This document shows, piece by piece, positions 1 to 5,689 of a stretch of DNA of 5,690 nucleotides. A program made the position numbers and the translations under genes. The notes beneath the pieces were generated by a model, which did not search any database, had not been told where the DNA came from, and worked only from the letters and a program-made list of their open reading frames with translations. Numbering within the stretch: the first letter of the stretch is position 1; every line of letters starts with the position of its first letter. This DNA is from an uncultured Atopobium sp. (GTDB lineage: Bacteria > Actinomycetota > Coriobacteriia > Coriobacteriales > Atopobiaceae), in NCBI GenBank assembly GCA_900555335.1, contig USKU01000075.1, positions 1 to 5,690 on the forward strand, read 5' to 3'.

Positions 1-8
1 ATAAAATA

Positions 9-19
9 CCTCCTCCTTT
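9..19 (-). promoter_or_regulatory. Strong ribosome binding site for a gene starting at the left edge
   Basis: The minus strand reads AAAGGAGGAGG at 19-9, followed by TATTTTAT, where the window ends. If the next base is G, an ATG would start at base 2 with about 6 nt spacing from GGAGG, which is ideal. The 1-160 stretch upstream of it holds no open reading frame I would call and no clear -35/-10 pair, although it is AT-rich. It is therefore the 5' leader and promoter region of that unseen gene. Confidence 0.65.
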
Positions 20-161
20 GTTATTTTAATTACAAGGATGAGGTAACGAGAAAATTAAACTACCTGTGAAATTAGAATTTAACGTTATTGCTTTAGTTAT
101 GAAGATTGGTTTGCAGATTTATGGCTAGAGCTGCGCCTGCCTGCGGCTACTTCAAGAATAC

Positions 162-197
162 GCAAACAAAAACCCGAGTGCGAGGCACCCGGGTTTT
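162..197 (-). terminator. Intrinsic terminator of the surface-protein gene
   Basis: On the minus strand a 13-bp stem (arms 185-197 and 169-181, all pairs Watson-Crick except one G-U) closes a 3-nt loop (182-184). It is followed by a T-rich tail, TTTTTGTTTG. The stem is GC-rich in its centre (CCCGGGTGC arm). It begins 22 nt after the TAA of the LPETG gene, the expected place for Rho-independent termination of that transcript. The plus-strand tail (TTTTGTAG) is a weaker T run, and there is no plus-strand gene to terminate. Confidence 0.9.
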
Positions 198-219
198 GTA
201 GTTGCATTAGAGCTTTCTG

Positions 220-1827
220 TTATGCTTCGGTTCTTTTCCTACGGCGCAAAACAAGAGAGGTTCCTAAGGAAGCCACAGAGGTCAGCGCTGTGCTAACAAG
301 AATCACGCTTGAAGCATCGCCAGTCTCGGGCAGAGAGCCTTTACGCTTTGCTGGGGTCTGAGGTGCCGCAGGAGCTTCAGGGTTCTTTGTGTAGTAGAAC
401 GTGTATTCAAGCTGGTCAGCAGAAACATATCCGGTGCTGTCACCCTGAAGTGTGTAACCGTCAATCTCACGAGCAGAAACATTCTGCAGGTTGAGCGTCT
501 GGCTGCCAATAATATCGTCGGAATGGATTTGTTCACCGGTCTGTGCGTCAACGTAATGGACGGTATAGCTGTAGCGAGCTTCCTTGCTATACGTAAAGGT
601 CAAGACGTTATTCTCGGCATTCTCATCAAGAATCATAGAGCGAGAAGAAACGTCTACATAGGCGTAGTCTCCGCGATCAGCTGCATCAAGAGCCCATTTG
701 CTGACAAGAGAACCGATTGGCGCAGTTTCGGTTGTAGTTGCAAGAACTTGACCGTCGTCTGTCTGGTGAATGACCGTGTAGGAGACGGAGGAGTCGTTCT
801 TCTTCCAGAGCGCGTGGAGGGTAATGTCACCTGTAACTGCTGCAGAGAAGCTGTATACAGAGGGGTTTCCGTTGGTATAGAGAATCCAACCAGCAAAGGT
901 ATAGCCCTCTCGTACAGGATCAGCGGGCTTGGTAGCTGCGTCTCCGTAGGTGAGCTCCTGCGAGTTGACTGGTGAGCCACCCTCAGAGTCAAAGGTAACG
1001 GTTGCGGTCAGAGGCGCCCACTTGGCATACAGCACCGTATTAGTTGCGGGCATAGTGGTGTCGGTAACAGGAGTGCCCACAGTCTCTGAATTGTCGTACC
1101 AGCCCTTGAAAACATAACCAGGACGTGGAGAAGTTAAAGAGGTGCCAGGAACATCGGTGCTGGCATTAAAGGGCTCTCCAAAGAGATGAGAGTGCGTAGC
1201 AACAGTTGTACCAGAGCTTACGTAAGTAACGGTATAGGTATTGCGCTTATAGCGGTGCTCAATCAAGTTGGAATTGTAATCAGTGATGAGATAGTCGTAG
1301 TTGTATGGCTGCCAACTGGTCCAACCGAGCGTATCGTAATTGGTTCCATCAAAATGGCCAATGCTCATGCGGTAGCCGTCATACGAAAAACCAGGATGTC
1401 TATTCTCGCTCTCAAGATAGCCGTCACCACCGTTTCTAGCAATCTCTGAAATCATGCCAGGTCGAGAAAGCGTGTGGTCTCCGTCCATATCGTAGGTACC
1501 ATCAAGGTTTTGATAGTAGTAGAAGCGGTAACGTGGACCAAGAGCAGTGGAATTGGTATAGCGGCCGTAAATTTCAAGCACATTATCTGCAGTAATTTTG
1601 GATCCTGGGTCAGTTGTTTTTGCTTGGGTGGTGGTTGCAGTACCGCCAACACCAGGGATTATGCCATACCAATAGTAGGTTCCAGAAGGGTCGTCTGCAC
1701 GCACGGCGGCAAGCATGTCGTCGCTGTACTTGTTGCCGGTATTGGGGTTAATGGCGTAAGGATTAAACGAGTCACCATAACGAAGCGTAAGCGTTGCAAG
1801 AATGGAGCCATTTCTCTTTGGACGCAC
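220..1827 (-). CDS. C-terminal half of InlB-repeat surface protein with LPETG cell-wall sorting signal
   Basis: This is 535 residues if begun at the GTG at 1827, but that start is doubtful. No Shine-Dalgarno precedes it, there is no signal peptide, and the same frame stays open upstream to the TAG at 1906. It is best read as the rest of the gene starting at 2799. Residues 1-200 are unusually rich in tyrosine (23 of 200) and match no domain I recognise. Residues about 198-270 (PGYVFKGWY, VLYAKW) and 275-341 (GYTFAGW, ITLHALW) are InlB B-repeats. Residues about 420-480 (YTVHYVDAQTGEQI to YTFYYTK) are MucBP-like. A Pro/Ala linker leads to LPETG at 499-503, a roughly 24-residue hydrophobic segment and RRRKRTEA, a complete sortase A signal that would be cut between T and G and joined to the wall. 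A terminator follows 22 nt after the stop. Confidence 0.75.
   Translation of the reverse strand: MRPKRNGSILATLTLRYGDSFNPYAINPNTGNKYSDDMLAAVRADDPSGTYYWYGIIPGVGGTATTTQAKTTDPGSKITADNVLEIYGRYTNSTALGPRYRFYYYQNLDGTYDMDGDHTLSRPGMISEIARNGGDGYLESENRHPGFSYDGYRMSIGHFDGTNYDTLGWTSWQPYNYDYLITDYNSNLIEHRYKRNTYTVTYVSSGTTVATHSHLFGEPFNASTDVPGTSLTSPRPGYVFKGWYDNSETVGTPVTDTTMPATNTVLYAKWAPLTATVTFDSEGGSPVNSQELTYGDAATKPADPVREGYTFAGWILYTNGNPSVYSFSAAVTGDITLHALWKKNDSSVSYTVIHQTDDGQVLATTTETAPIGSLVSKWALDAADRGDYAYVDVSSRSMILDENAENNVLTFTYSKEARYSYTVHYVDAQTGEQIHSDDIIGSQTLNLQNVSAREIDGYTLQGDSTGYVSADQLEYTFYYTKNPEAPAAPQTPAKRKGSLPETGDASSVILVSTALTSVASLGTSLVLRRRKRTEA
886..906 (-). repeat. 21-nt direct repeat, copy A (codes GYTFAGW in an InlB repeat)
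   Basis: This stretch is identical base for base to 2158-2178. It encodes GYTFAGW, the conserved core of the InlB B-repeat, in the C-terminal half of the surface protein. The exact nucleotide identity over 21 nt exceeds what the protein motif requires, since synonymous positions also match. It could reflect internal duplication of the repeat or recent gene conversion. Confidence 0.8.
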
Positions 1828-1905
1828 ATTAACGGTGATAGTTGCAAGGTTGTAGTAAACGTTAATAGTGGTAGAGCCATCTGCTGCAATAGGAGTTGGA
1901 TCGCT

Positions 1906-1908
1906 CTA
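1906..1908 (-). other. In-frame amber (TAG) codon splitting the surface-protein gene
   Basis: The plus strand reads cta at 1906-1908, which is TAG in the frame shared by the reading frames on either side (2799 minus 1827 is 972, a multiple of 3). The context is ETYSH-stop-SDPTPIAADGS, inside a repeat module whose usual end (ADGSTTINVYYN) follows without any shift. A single C-to-T change from CAG (Gln) would produce it, although other sense ancestors are possible. No further stop occurs before 220. Confidence 0.9.
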
Positions 1909-2799
1909 GTGGCTGTATGTTTCAAAGCGGAAAACGCCTGTATTTGGCTGGACAGGAGCAGTTGCAGTCATTGTTCCAACAGTTCCGGAAGCTGCGGTGG
2001 TTGTAACGTAGTTGTAGTTAGAAGGGTTGTTTGGATCCTGAATAAAATAGGCGTAGTGATACGTTGCTGTTGCTGGAGTCCAAAGTGCCTTTACAGTGAC
2101 AGGCTCTTGAGGCATGGTAGCGGGCAAAGAATCTGCAACACCATCGTCATTAAGGTCCCAACCAGCAAAGGTATAGCCAGTTCGTGTTGGATTAGGGACG
2201 GCAGGAACAGGATCTCCCGGATTTCCAATTACAGGAGAAAGCTCACTACCAGAAGTTGAGAAGTAGATTGCGCTGCGAGGATTGCGATCGTAATAGATGT
2301 ACTTAACAGCCTTGCCATCTGCGGTAACCTTAAGCGAAAGGTCTGTAGTTGTGCGTACAAAACCTGGATAGGTAACATCGGAAGCAGTAACAATCGAATC
2401 GGGCACACCGTAATTTTCTTCGGAGGACGCCTCAACATAATTGCCGGTAGTCATCTCCTTCATGCGCTTAACGGTGTAGGTAACATAACCAGGCATGTAA
2501 TAGACGGTCTGTTTAATGTAGTGATCTGAGCCAGAAGCAACGCCAGTAACAGTTGCTTGAGCAGGATCTTCCAGGTCATAGCCGGTGATTGTTGGAGCTG
2601 TAACAGACCAAGATTCTCCCTCATTTACAACTTGCTTAGAAGGAGCGTGAATCTCTTCGTCGTTTAATACGTTAACGTACGAGACTACAACAGAGTATTT
2701 ACCTGCGTCTTCAATAGATTCAGCAATTGCAGATGCAGGTAGGCTGCTCAAAACAAGAGCAAGAGCAAATAAGATGCTCAAAACTTTCTTAGCGCGCAT
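1906..2799 (-). CDS. Secreted N-terminal half of InlB-repeat surface protein (ends at amber codon)
   Basis: This 297-residue reading frame starts at ATG 2799, 5 nt downstream of a strong GAGGAG ribosome binding site (2805-2810). Residues 1-24 form a typical Sec signal peptide: basic MRAKK, a hydrophobic core, then PASA with cleavage likely after A24 or A26. Residues about 35-103 and 105-172 are beta-rich modules ending in YY-type strands (KQTVYYMPG, VKYIYYDRN), resembling MucBP-type repeats. Residues about 178-240 are an InlB B-repeat (Listeria-Bacteroides repeat), with the signature GYTFAGW at 208-214 and VTVKALW at the end. A third beta module starts near 247 and is cut mid-domain by TAG; its continuation (ADGSTTINVYYN) follows in frame. 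Alone, the product would be secreted but not wall-anchored. The role is probably adhesion or cell-surface structure; the ligand is unknown. Confidence 0.85.
   Translation of the reverse strand: MRAKKVLSILFALALVLSSLPASAIAESIEDAGKYSVVVSYVNVLNDEEIHAPSKQVVNEGESWSVTAPTITGYDLEDPAQATVTGVASGSDHYIKQTVYYMPGYVTYTVKRMKEMTTGNYVEASSEENYGVPDSIVTASDVTYPGFVRTTTDLSLKVTADGKAVKYIYYDRNPRSAIYFSTSGSELSPVIGNPGDPVPAVPNPTRTGYTFAGWDLNDDGVADSLPATMPQEPVTVKALWTPATATYHYAYFIQDPNNPSNYNYVTTTAASGTVGTMTATAPVQPNTGVFRFETYSH
2158..2178 (-). repeat. 21-nt direct repeat, copy B (codes GYTFAGW in an InlB repeat)
   Basis: This is identical to 886-906 and in the same reading frame, 1272 nt (424 codons) away. It lies in the InlB B-repeat of the N-terminal half of the surface protein, so the two copies bracket the amber codon at 1906-1908. 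Confidence 0.8.
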
Positions 2800-2837
2800 T
2801 ATTTCTCCTCAAACAGCAACAAGATAGGTAAATAATA

Positions 2838-2866
2838 ATAAATGGCGAGAAGGACTTGCTGTTCAA
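2838..2866 (-). promoter_or_regulatory. Candidate sigma-70 promoter of the surface-protein gene
   Basis: On the minus strand TTGAAC (2861-2866) is followed after 17 nt by ATTTAT (2838-2843), about 40 nt before the ATG at 2799. The -35 box is good (4 of 6 to TTGACA) and the spacing ideal. The -10 box is poor, but it sits in an AT-rich run (TTTATTATTATTTACC) that could offer an alternative. It lies between the upstream hairpin and the ribosome binding site, the right place for a separate promoter. Confidence 0.35.
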
Positions 2867-2892
2867 GCTGCAAATTGACCGTATATACACAA

Positions 2893-2924
2893 TCCACTTC
2901 TCCTTAAGATGCAGGAGAAGTGGA
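2893..2924 (-). terminator. 12-bp perfect inverted repeat after the CPBP protease gene, probable terminator
   Basis: Arms 2893-2904 and 2913-2924 are perfectly complementary (TCCACTTCTCCT with AGGAGAAGTGGA), with an 8-nt loop. It begins 44 nt after the stop of the protease gene. On the minus strand the tail is TTGTGTATATAC, so the T run is weak, and termination may be partial. On the plus strand no T run follows and no gene precedes it. It might instead be a leader hairpin for the surface-protein gene, because its 5' arm can also pair with that gene's ribosome binding site. Confidence 0.5.
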
Positions 2925-2967
2925 CGAGAAGGTCAAACTTTCTGTGAAATTCAGCGTAGTATGAAAT

Positions 2968-3957
2968 TTATAAATCTACACCTGCGGCTTCAGCGGGTTT
3001 CTCGGCAGATTTCTTTACAAAGAGCTTGCCCGATTTCTTGAGCTGATAGGCAAGAATCAGAATGGTTACCAGCATAACAATCGTGCAAACGATGGAACCT
3101 TCTGCGCCAAAGCTACCGCCGGTAAGCCAATCCGGGCCACTGCCAGGAGCAAACTGCAGCAAAGAACTGCCTGTAGTGCTACCGCTTACCAGAACGCCAA
3201 AGATATTGCCTTGGGCAAAGTTCCAGGCTCCGTGAATGCCAGCGGCTCCCCAGAGATTGTCAGTTTTGATGATATAGAACGTCTCTAAGATGCCAAAAAG
3301 AATTAGGTCGATCAGGGACTGCATGGTAAAGCCGCTGTTAAACATATGGAGAAGACCAAATAGGCTGCTTGAAACCACAATTGCAATAATTTTATTGGAC
3401 TTCTCTGCCATGACAGGAAGAAGCCAGCCCCTCGTGATAAGTTCTTCTGTTCCGCCCTGAATCAGCCAAAACGGAATAGTGAGAAGAACAAAGCCGAATG
3501 CATAAGGCGTAAAAGTAGTGCCAACTAATTGATAAGATCCGGTCAAAATGAGGATCAACATCACAACAGAGAAGAGAAGAATTCCTAGACCAAAGCCTTT
3601 GAGCAGCTCTTTCTTCCAGTTGTCTTTGTAAAATCCTAGGGTAACAATTGGACGTTTTTCAAAGAGTTTTACCCACAGGAAAAAGAGACCTGCAATAAAG
3701 ACAAAGGAAAGAAGCGTTACCAGAAGATAGTAGTCTCCAAAAATCTCTCTCAGATTGAGGGAATCGGAAAGGCGATCTGGAAGATCTGGGTGCGCCATGT
3801 AGTAAGGGGCAATAATAAGTGCTGCTGAGATGGTCATTACAATAGCGCCGATAATTTGCCCAACGACCAACAAGAAAACGGCTAAAAAGGGACTAAGCCA
3901 AGCTGGAGTTAGTCTCTTTGCCTGCTTGACGTCGGAAAACATGCGATTTTCTTGCAT
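2968..3957 (-). CDS. CPBP family intramembrane metalloprotease (CAAX protease/Abi type)
   Basis: This is a 329-residue polytopic membrane protein with hydrophobic segments near 20-50, 77-98, 119-140, 151-167, 189-206, 213-230 and 288-305. It carries all the CPBP (PF02517) active-site motifs: EELITR at 171-176 (the EExxxR motif), FGLLH with H204, and HGAWN with H242 and N246. These Glu, His and Asn residues form the glutamate-dependent intramembrane protease site in the family. Bacterial members process or modify membrane-inserted substrates, and some give bacteriocin self-immunity or act with signalling systems; the substrate here is unknown. The ATG at 3957 has AGGAG 6 nt upstream (3964-3968), which supports this start. 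The C-terminus is a lysine-rich cytoplasmic tail. It lies upstream of the LPETG gene across a hairpin, and no bacteriocin or peptide gene is visible beside it. Confidence 0.9.
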   Translation of the reverse strand: MQENRMFSDVKQAKRLTPAWLSPFLAVFLLVVGQIIGAIVMTISAALIIAPYYMAHPDLPDRLSDSLNLREIFGDYYLLVTLLSFVFIAGLFFLWVKLFEKRPIVTLGFYKDNWKKELLKGFGLGILLFSVVMLILILTGSYQLVGTTFTPYAFGFVLLTIPFWLIQGGTEELITRGWLLPVMAEKSNKIIAIVVSSSLFGLLHMFNSGFTMQSLIDLILFGILETFYIIKTDNLWGAAGIHGAWNFAQGNIFGVLVSGSTTGSSLLQFAPGSGPDWLTGGSFGAEGSIVCTIVMLVTILILAYQLKKSGKLFVKKSAEKPAEAAGVDL

Positions 3958-4044
3958 AAAAAACTCCTAGTTAACGTGCTCAAAGCGCGTCATGTAGATG
4001 ACAAAATTTTAGCGACGGTGCAGGCAAACAGCGTCCACCTGCGA

Positions 4045-4653
4045 TTAGTTCTCTTTATACTCTAAGAGAAAATCGCAACAATCGCCACCGTGGCCTATGG
4101 TTTTTGTACGGCCCCAGATAAGTTGAGGATGCAAGTTACCGTATCCTGCATCGTCACTATCACAGTATGCAGCGGTTATTTCGGGGCAGTTATATTTTTT
4201 GGTTATCCCATAATAGGGGCAGCTCACAATGTTAAGGCGCGCTTCGTTACCGTGACTTTCTGGATATTCAAAGGCAAATCCAGCACTTGATGTGCAGCTT
4301 TTCTCGATACCTGATTTAAAGAGGCGAGGAAACTTGCGTGCAAGGCCAAACGTTTTGATGGCCCATTGGAAAAATGGAACTCGCTTAGCGGCAAAGCGCT
4401 GGAAATACTCGCGGATATACCAGACGGCCCTTTCTTGTGGGATACCCTCTGCGCGCAGAGCTTCATATACGGCAATACCAGGGTAAATGCGTCTGAAAGA
4501 GTGAACACGGAGTTCCTTGGAATCTGATGAGTTTTCTGCACAAAGCGCCTCGTACCGCGTTTGAGCCGCCTGTGCAATCTGATCCGCTTTTGCCGTGCCG
4601 ATGTCCTCGGCGGCTATCGCGCACGTTTCTTTAATGAGCTGCTGCACTTTCAT
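4045..4653 (-). CDS. L-2-amino-thiazoline-4-carboxylic acid (ATC) hydrolase family protein
   Basis: This is a 202-residue soluble protein. The N-terminal half is helical (residues 1-115, with RRIYPGIAVYEAL near 54-66). The C-terminal half has the signatures of the ATC hydrolase family (PF14196): AGFAFEYPE (124-132), CPYY (145-148), CPEITAAYCDSDD (156-168) and the terminal GHGGDCCDF (187-195). Characterised Pseudomonas members open the thiazoline ring of L-ATC to S-carbamoyl-L-cysteine on the way to L-cysteine. The conserved Cys, Asp and His residues here fit such a hydrolase. The usual partners, S-carbamoylcysteine hydrolase or a racemase, are not in the window, so the real substrate is uncertain. 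The start at ATG 4653 follows GAGG (4659-4662) by 5 nt. There are 110 nt to the phosphorylase gene upstream and 87 nt to the protease gene downstream. Confidence 0.8.
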   Translation of the reverse strand: MKVQQLIKETCAIAAEDIGTAKADQIAQAAQTRYEALCAENSSDSKELRVHSFRRIYPGIAVYEALRAEGIPQERAVWYIREYFQRFAAKRVPFFQWAIKTFGLARKFPRLFKSGIEKSCTSSAGFAFEYPESHGNEARLNIVSCPYYGITKKYNCPEITAAYCDSDDAGYGNLHPQLIWGRTKTIGHGGDCCDFLLEYKEN

Positions 4654-4694
4654 ATGAGCCTCACTAGTCGTAAAAACGCACTGATGAAAAGCCA

Positions 4695-4717
4695 GTTAGA
4701 ACATGCTAACAATTGTA
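4695..4717 (-). promoter_or_regulatory. Weak candidate promoter/operator before the ATC hydrolase-family gene
   Basis: The minus strand has a good -10-like TACAAT (4712-4717). It is followed immediately by a short inverted repeat GTTAG-N6-CTAAC (4695-4710) at the expected transcription start, as an operator might be. No acceptable -35 box lies 16-18 nt upstream, so the promoter call is weak. Confidence 0.22.
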
Positions 4718-4763
4718 CGCTCAAATTTTATGAAACGCAGCAAGCATGGATTCCAGCGATGGC

Positions 4764-5531
4764 TTAGGTAAAGTTTTTTACTATCTCTAGACCAAGAAGC
4801 AGCGCCTTTTCATGGGAGTCTTTGCCAAAGTCCCTCTCGTCATATTCGTGAACGTTTGCTAAAGAGTCTGCCGTAAAAAGGAACTGTCCAAATTGCGCTC
4901 CTCGTTTTCTACAACAAGCGGCTAGTGCTGAGCATTCCATCTCTACAACTGAGCACCCTTCTTGCAGACGATACTCAACCATATCCTTTGTCTCACGGAA
5001 GAAACCGTCAGTAGACCAGGTGGTGCACGTTTCAAAAGGGAGTCCGTCTTTTTTGAAGGTATCTTCTATGACAGAAATTGGTTCCTTATCAAGCTCTATA
5101 TATCTTGATGCTGGAAGATAGTGATAGGACGTTCCTTCCGCTCTAAGTGCTTTAGTTGGGACGAGAAAGGCATTTTCTTGTATCTCTTTTAGAACGCCGC
5201 ATGAACCAACTGCAATTATTTTCTTACAGCCACAGGTAACCAGTATGTCCATTACCTGTGTGGATGAAGCAGATCCAGTAGGGGATTGAACTAAACAGAT
5301 TTTCTCGCCATATGAATCTAAAACGTAGACTTTGATGTCTCGAGAAACGGTCACAATTGTTTCTACGACTTCTGCTCCGTGCTCGTTGGCGTAATCATGG
5401 ACAACGTCTCCGAGAAATGCGAAGAGGCACTTTTCGGGTAGCTGGCCTGCGGTCCATTCGTGATCTGCTGAAATAACCTCTGGGGAGGCATCGTCATATT
5501 CTAAAAGCGGTATTTCGTTTTTTATAATCAC
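4764..5531 (-). CDS. Nucleoside phosphorylase family protein (PNP/UDP phosphorylase superfamily)
   Basis: This 255-residue cytoplasmic enzyme has the PNP_UDP_1 fold signatures in order: FAFLGDVVHDYAN (37-49, the usual GDP-motif region), VGSCGVL (108-114, the glycine-rich phosphate/base pocket), EGTSYHY (132-138), TWSTDGFFRET (171-181), VVEMECSALAA (195-205, the ribose-binding Met-Glu) and FTADSL (219-224, with the purine or pyrimidine-contacting Asp). Family members cleave nucleosides with phosphate to a free base and (deoxy)ribose-1-phosphate for salvage. The whole sequence resembles a conserved clade of Gram-positive phosphorylases of unassigned specificity. The glycine-rich motif here reads IIAVGSCG, where uridine phosphorylases have Arg before VGT. 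The start is GTG at 5531, with AGGAG at 5538-5542 spaced 6 nt. It begins 65 nt after the stop of the TipAS-like gene, which may be co-transcribed. Confidence 0.87.
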   Translation of the reverse strand: MIIKNEIPLLEYDDASPEVISADHEWTAGQLPEKCLFAFLGDVVHDYANEHGAEVVETIVTVSRDIKVYVLDSYGEKICLVQSPTGSASSTQVMDILVTCGCKKIIAVGSCGVLKEIQENAFLVPTKALRAEGTSYHYLPASRYIELDKEPISVIEDTFKKDGLPFETCTTWSTDGFFRETKDMVEYRLQEGCSVVEMECSALAACCRKRGAQFGQFLFTADSLANVHEYDERDFGKDSHEKALLLGLEIVKNFT

Positions 5532-5537
5532 GGAGAG

Positions 5538-5542
5538 CTCCT
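5538..5542 (-). promoter_or_regulatory. Ribosome binding site supporting a GTG start
   Basis: AGGAG on the minus strand lies 6 nt before the GTG at 5531-5529. There is no ATG nearby in frame that would extend or replace the conserved N-terminus (IIKNEIPLLEYDD), so this site decides the start. Confidence 0.75.
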
Positions 5543-5596
5543 GAGTTTTGGAGGCTTACATAGATGCCTTTAGCTATGAGTTTTTCTACGCAAAAC

Positions 5597-5689
5597 TTAT
5601 TTACAATAATATTCTATTGCCTTGCTAACAAATACTGCTGTTCCTTCTCCGGCAAAGTTATCAATATTTTTAGTGAAATCCCCACCTGC
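5597..5689 (-). CDS. TipAS-domain protein, C-terminal fragment (probable MerR/TipA-type regulator)
   Basis: The right edge holds the last 30 codons of a gene that enters from outside the window and stops at TAA 5597-5599. The translation includes FTKNIDNFAGEGTAVF and ends AIEYYCK. This closely matches the C-terminal helix pair of TipAS domains (PF07739), where FTxNIDxxGEGTAxFxxxAIxxYC is typical. TipAS domains bind thiopeptide and other ligands and usually sit behind a MerR DNA-binding domain in drug-responsive activators. The N-terminal part is not visible, so a standalone TipAS protein cannot be excluded. It lies upstream of and on the same strand as the nucleoside phosphorylase gene, with no convincing terminator between them. 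Confidence 0.72.
   Translation of the reverse strand, partial: AGGDFTKNIDNFAGEGTAVFVSKAIEYYCK

Larger units (their letters stand above)
220..2799 (-). pseudogene. LPXTG-anchored InlB-repeat/MucBP surface protein interrupted by one in-frame amber codon
   Basis: Reading from the ATG at 2799 to the TAA at 220 gives 860 codons in one frame, and the only internal stop is TAG at 1906-1908. The reconstructed 859-position product has, in order: a signal peptide (1-24 or 1-26), MucBP-like beta modules (about 35-170), an InlB B-repeat (about 178-240), a Tyr-rich region (about 340-520), two more InlB B-repeats (about 522-594 and 599-665), a MucBP-like module (about 744-804), a Pro/Ala linker, LPETG at 823-827, a hydrophobic stretch and an RRRKR tail. 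This is the standard architecture of a sortase-anchored Gram-positive adhesin. I see no cysteine in it, as is common for such exported proteins. The frame is otherwise intact, so the stop is probably recent, an assembly error, or suppressed. The two halves are also listed separately. Confidence 0.8.

Noticed and set aside
129..148. GC-rich hairpin (7-bp stem with two G-U pairs) between the adhesin terminator and the left edge
   Set aside because: The stem is short and imperfect with no T tract on either strand, and the strong terminator at 162-197 already ends the upstream gene.
220..1827. Independent gene starting at GTG 1827
   Set aside because: There is no Shine-Dalgarno upstream, no signal peptide despite a sortase signal, and the frame continues open upstream to the amber codon. 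It is better explained as the rest of the interrupted gene.
1474..2259. A 261-codon plus-strand open frame antisense to the surface protein
   Set aside because: It lies wholly within the opposite-strand gene and crosses the amber codon without relation to it. Its translation is Cys/Val/Arg-rich with no recognisable motif, and it has no ribosome binding site. It is a shadow of the repeat-protein codons.
3989..4011. TAAAAT (4006-4011) followed by an inverted repeat GTCAT-N4-ATGAC (3989-4002) as a promoter/operator for the protease gene
   Set aside because: No -35 box at any acceptable spacing, and a 5-bp stem is too short to support an operator call.
4090..4767. Plus-strand short open frames (4090-4290, 4292-4486, 4561-4767)
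   Set aside because: They are antisense to the ATC hydrolase-family gene, lack ribosome binding sites and show no protein features.
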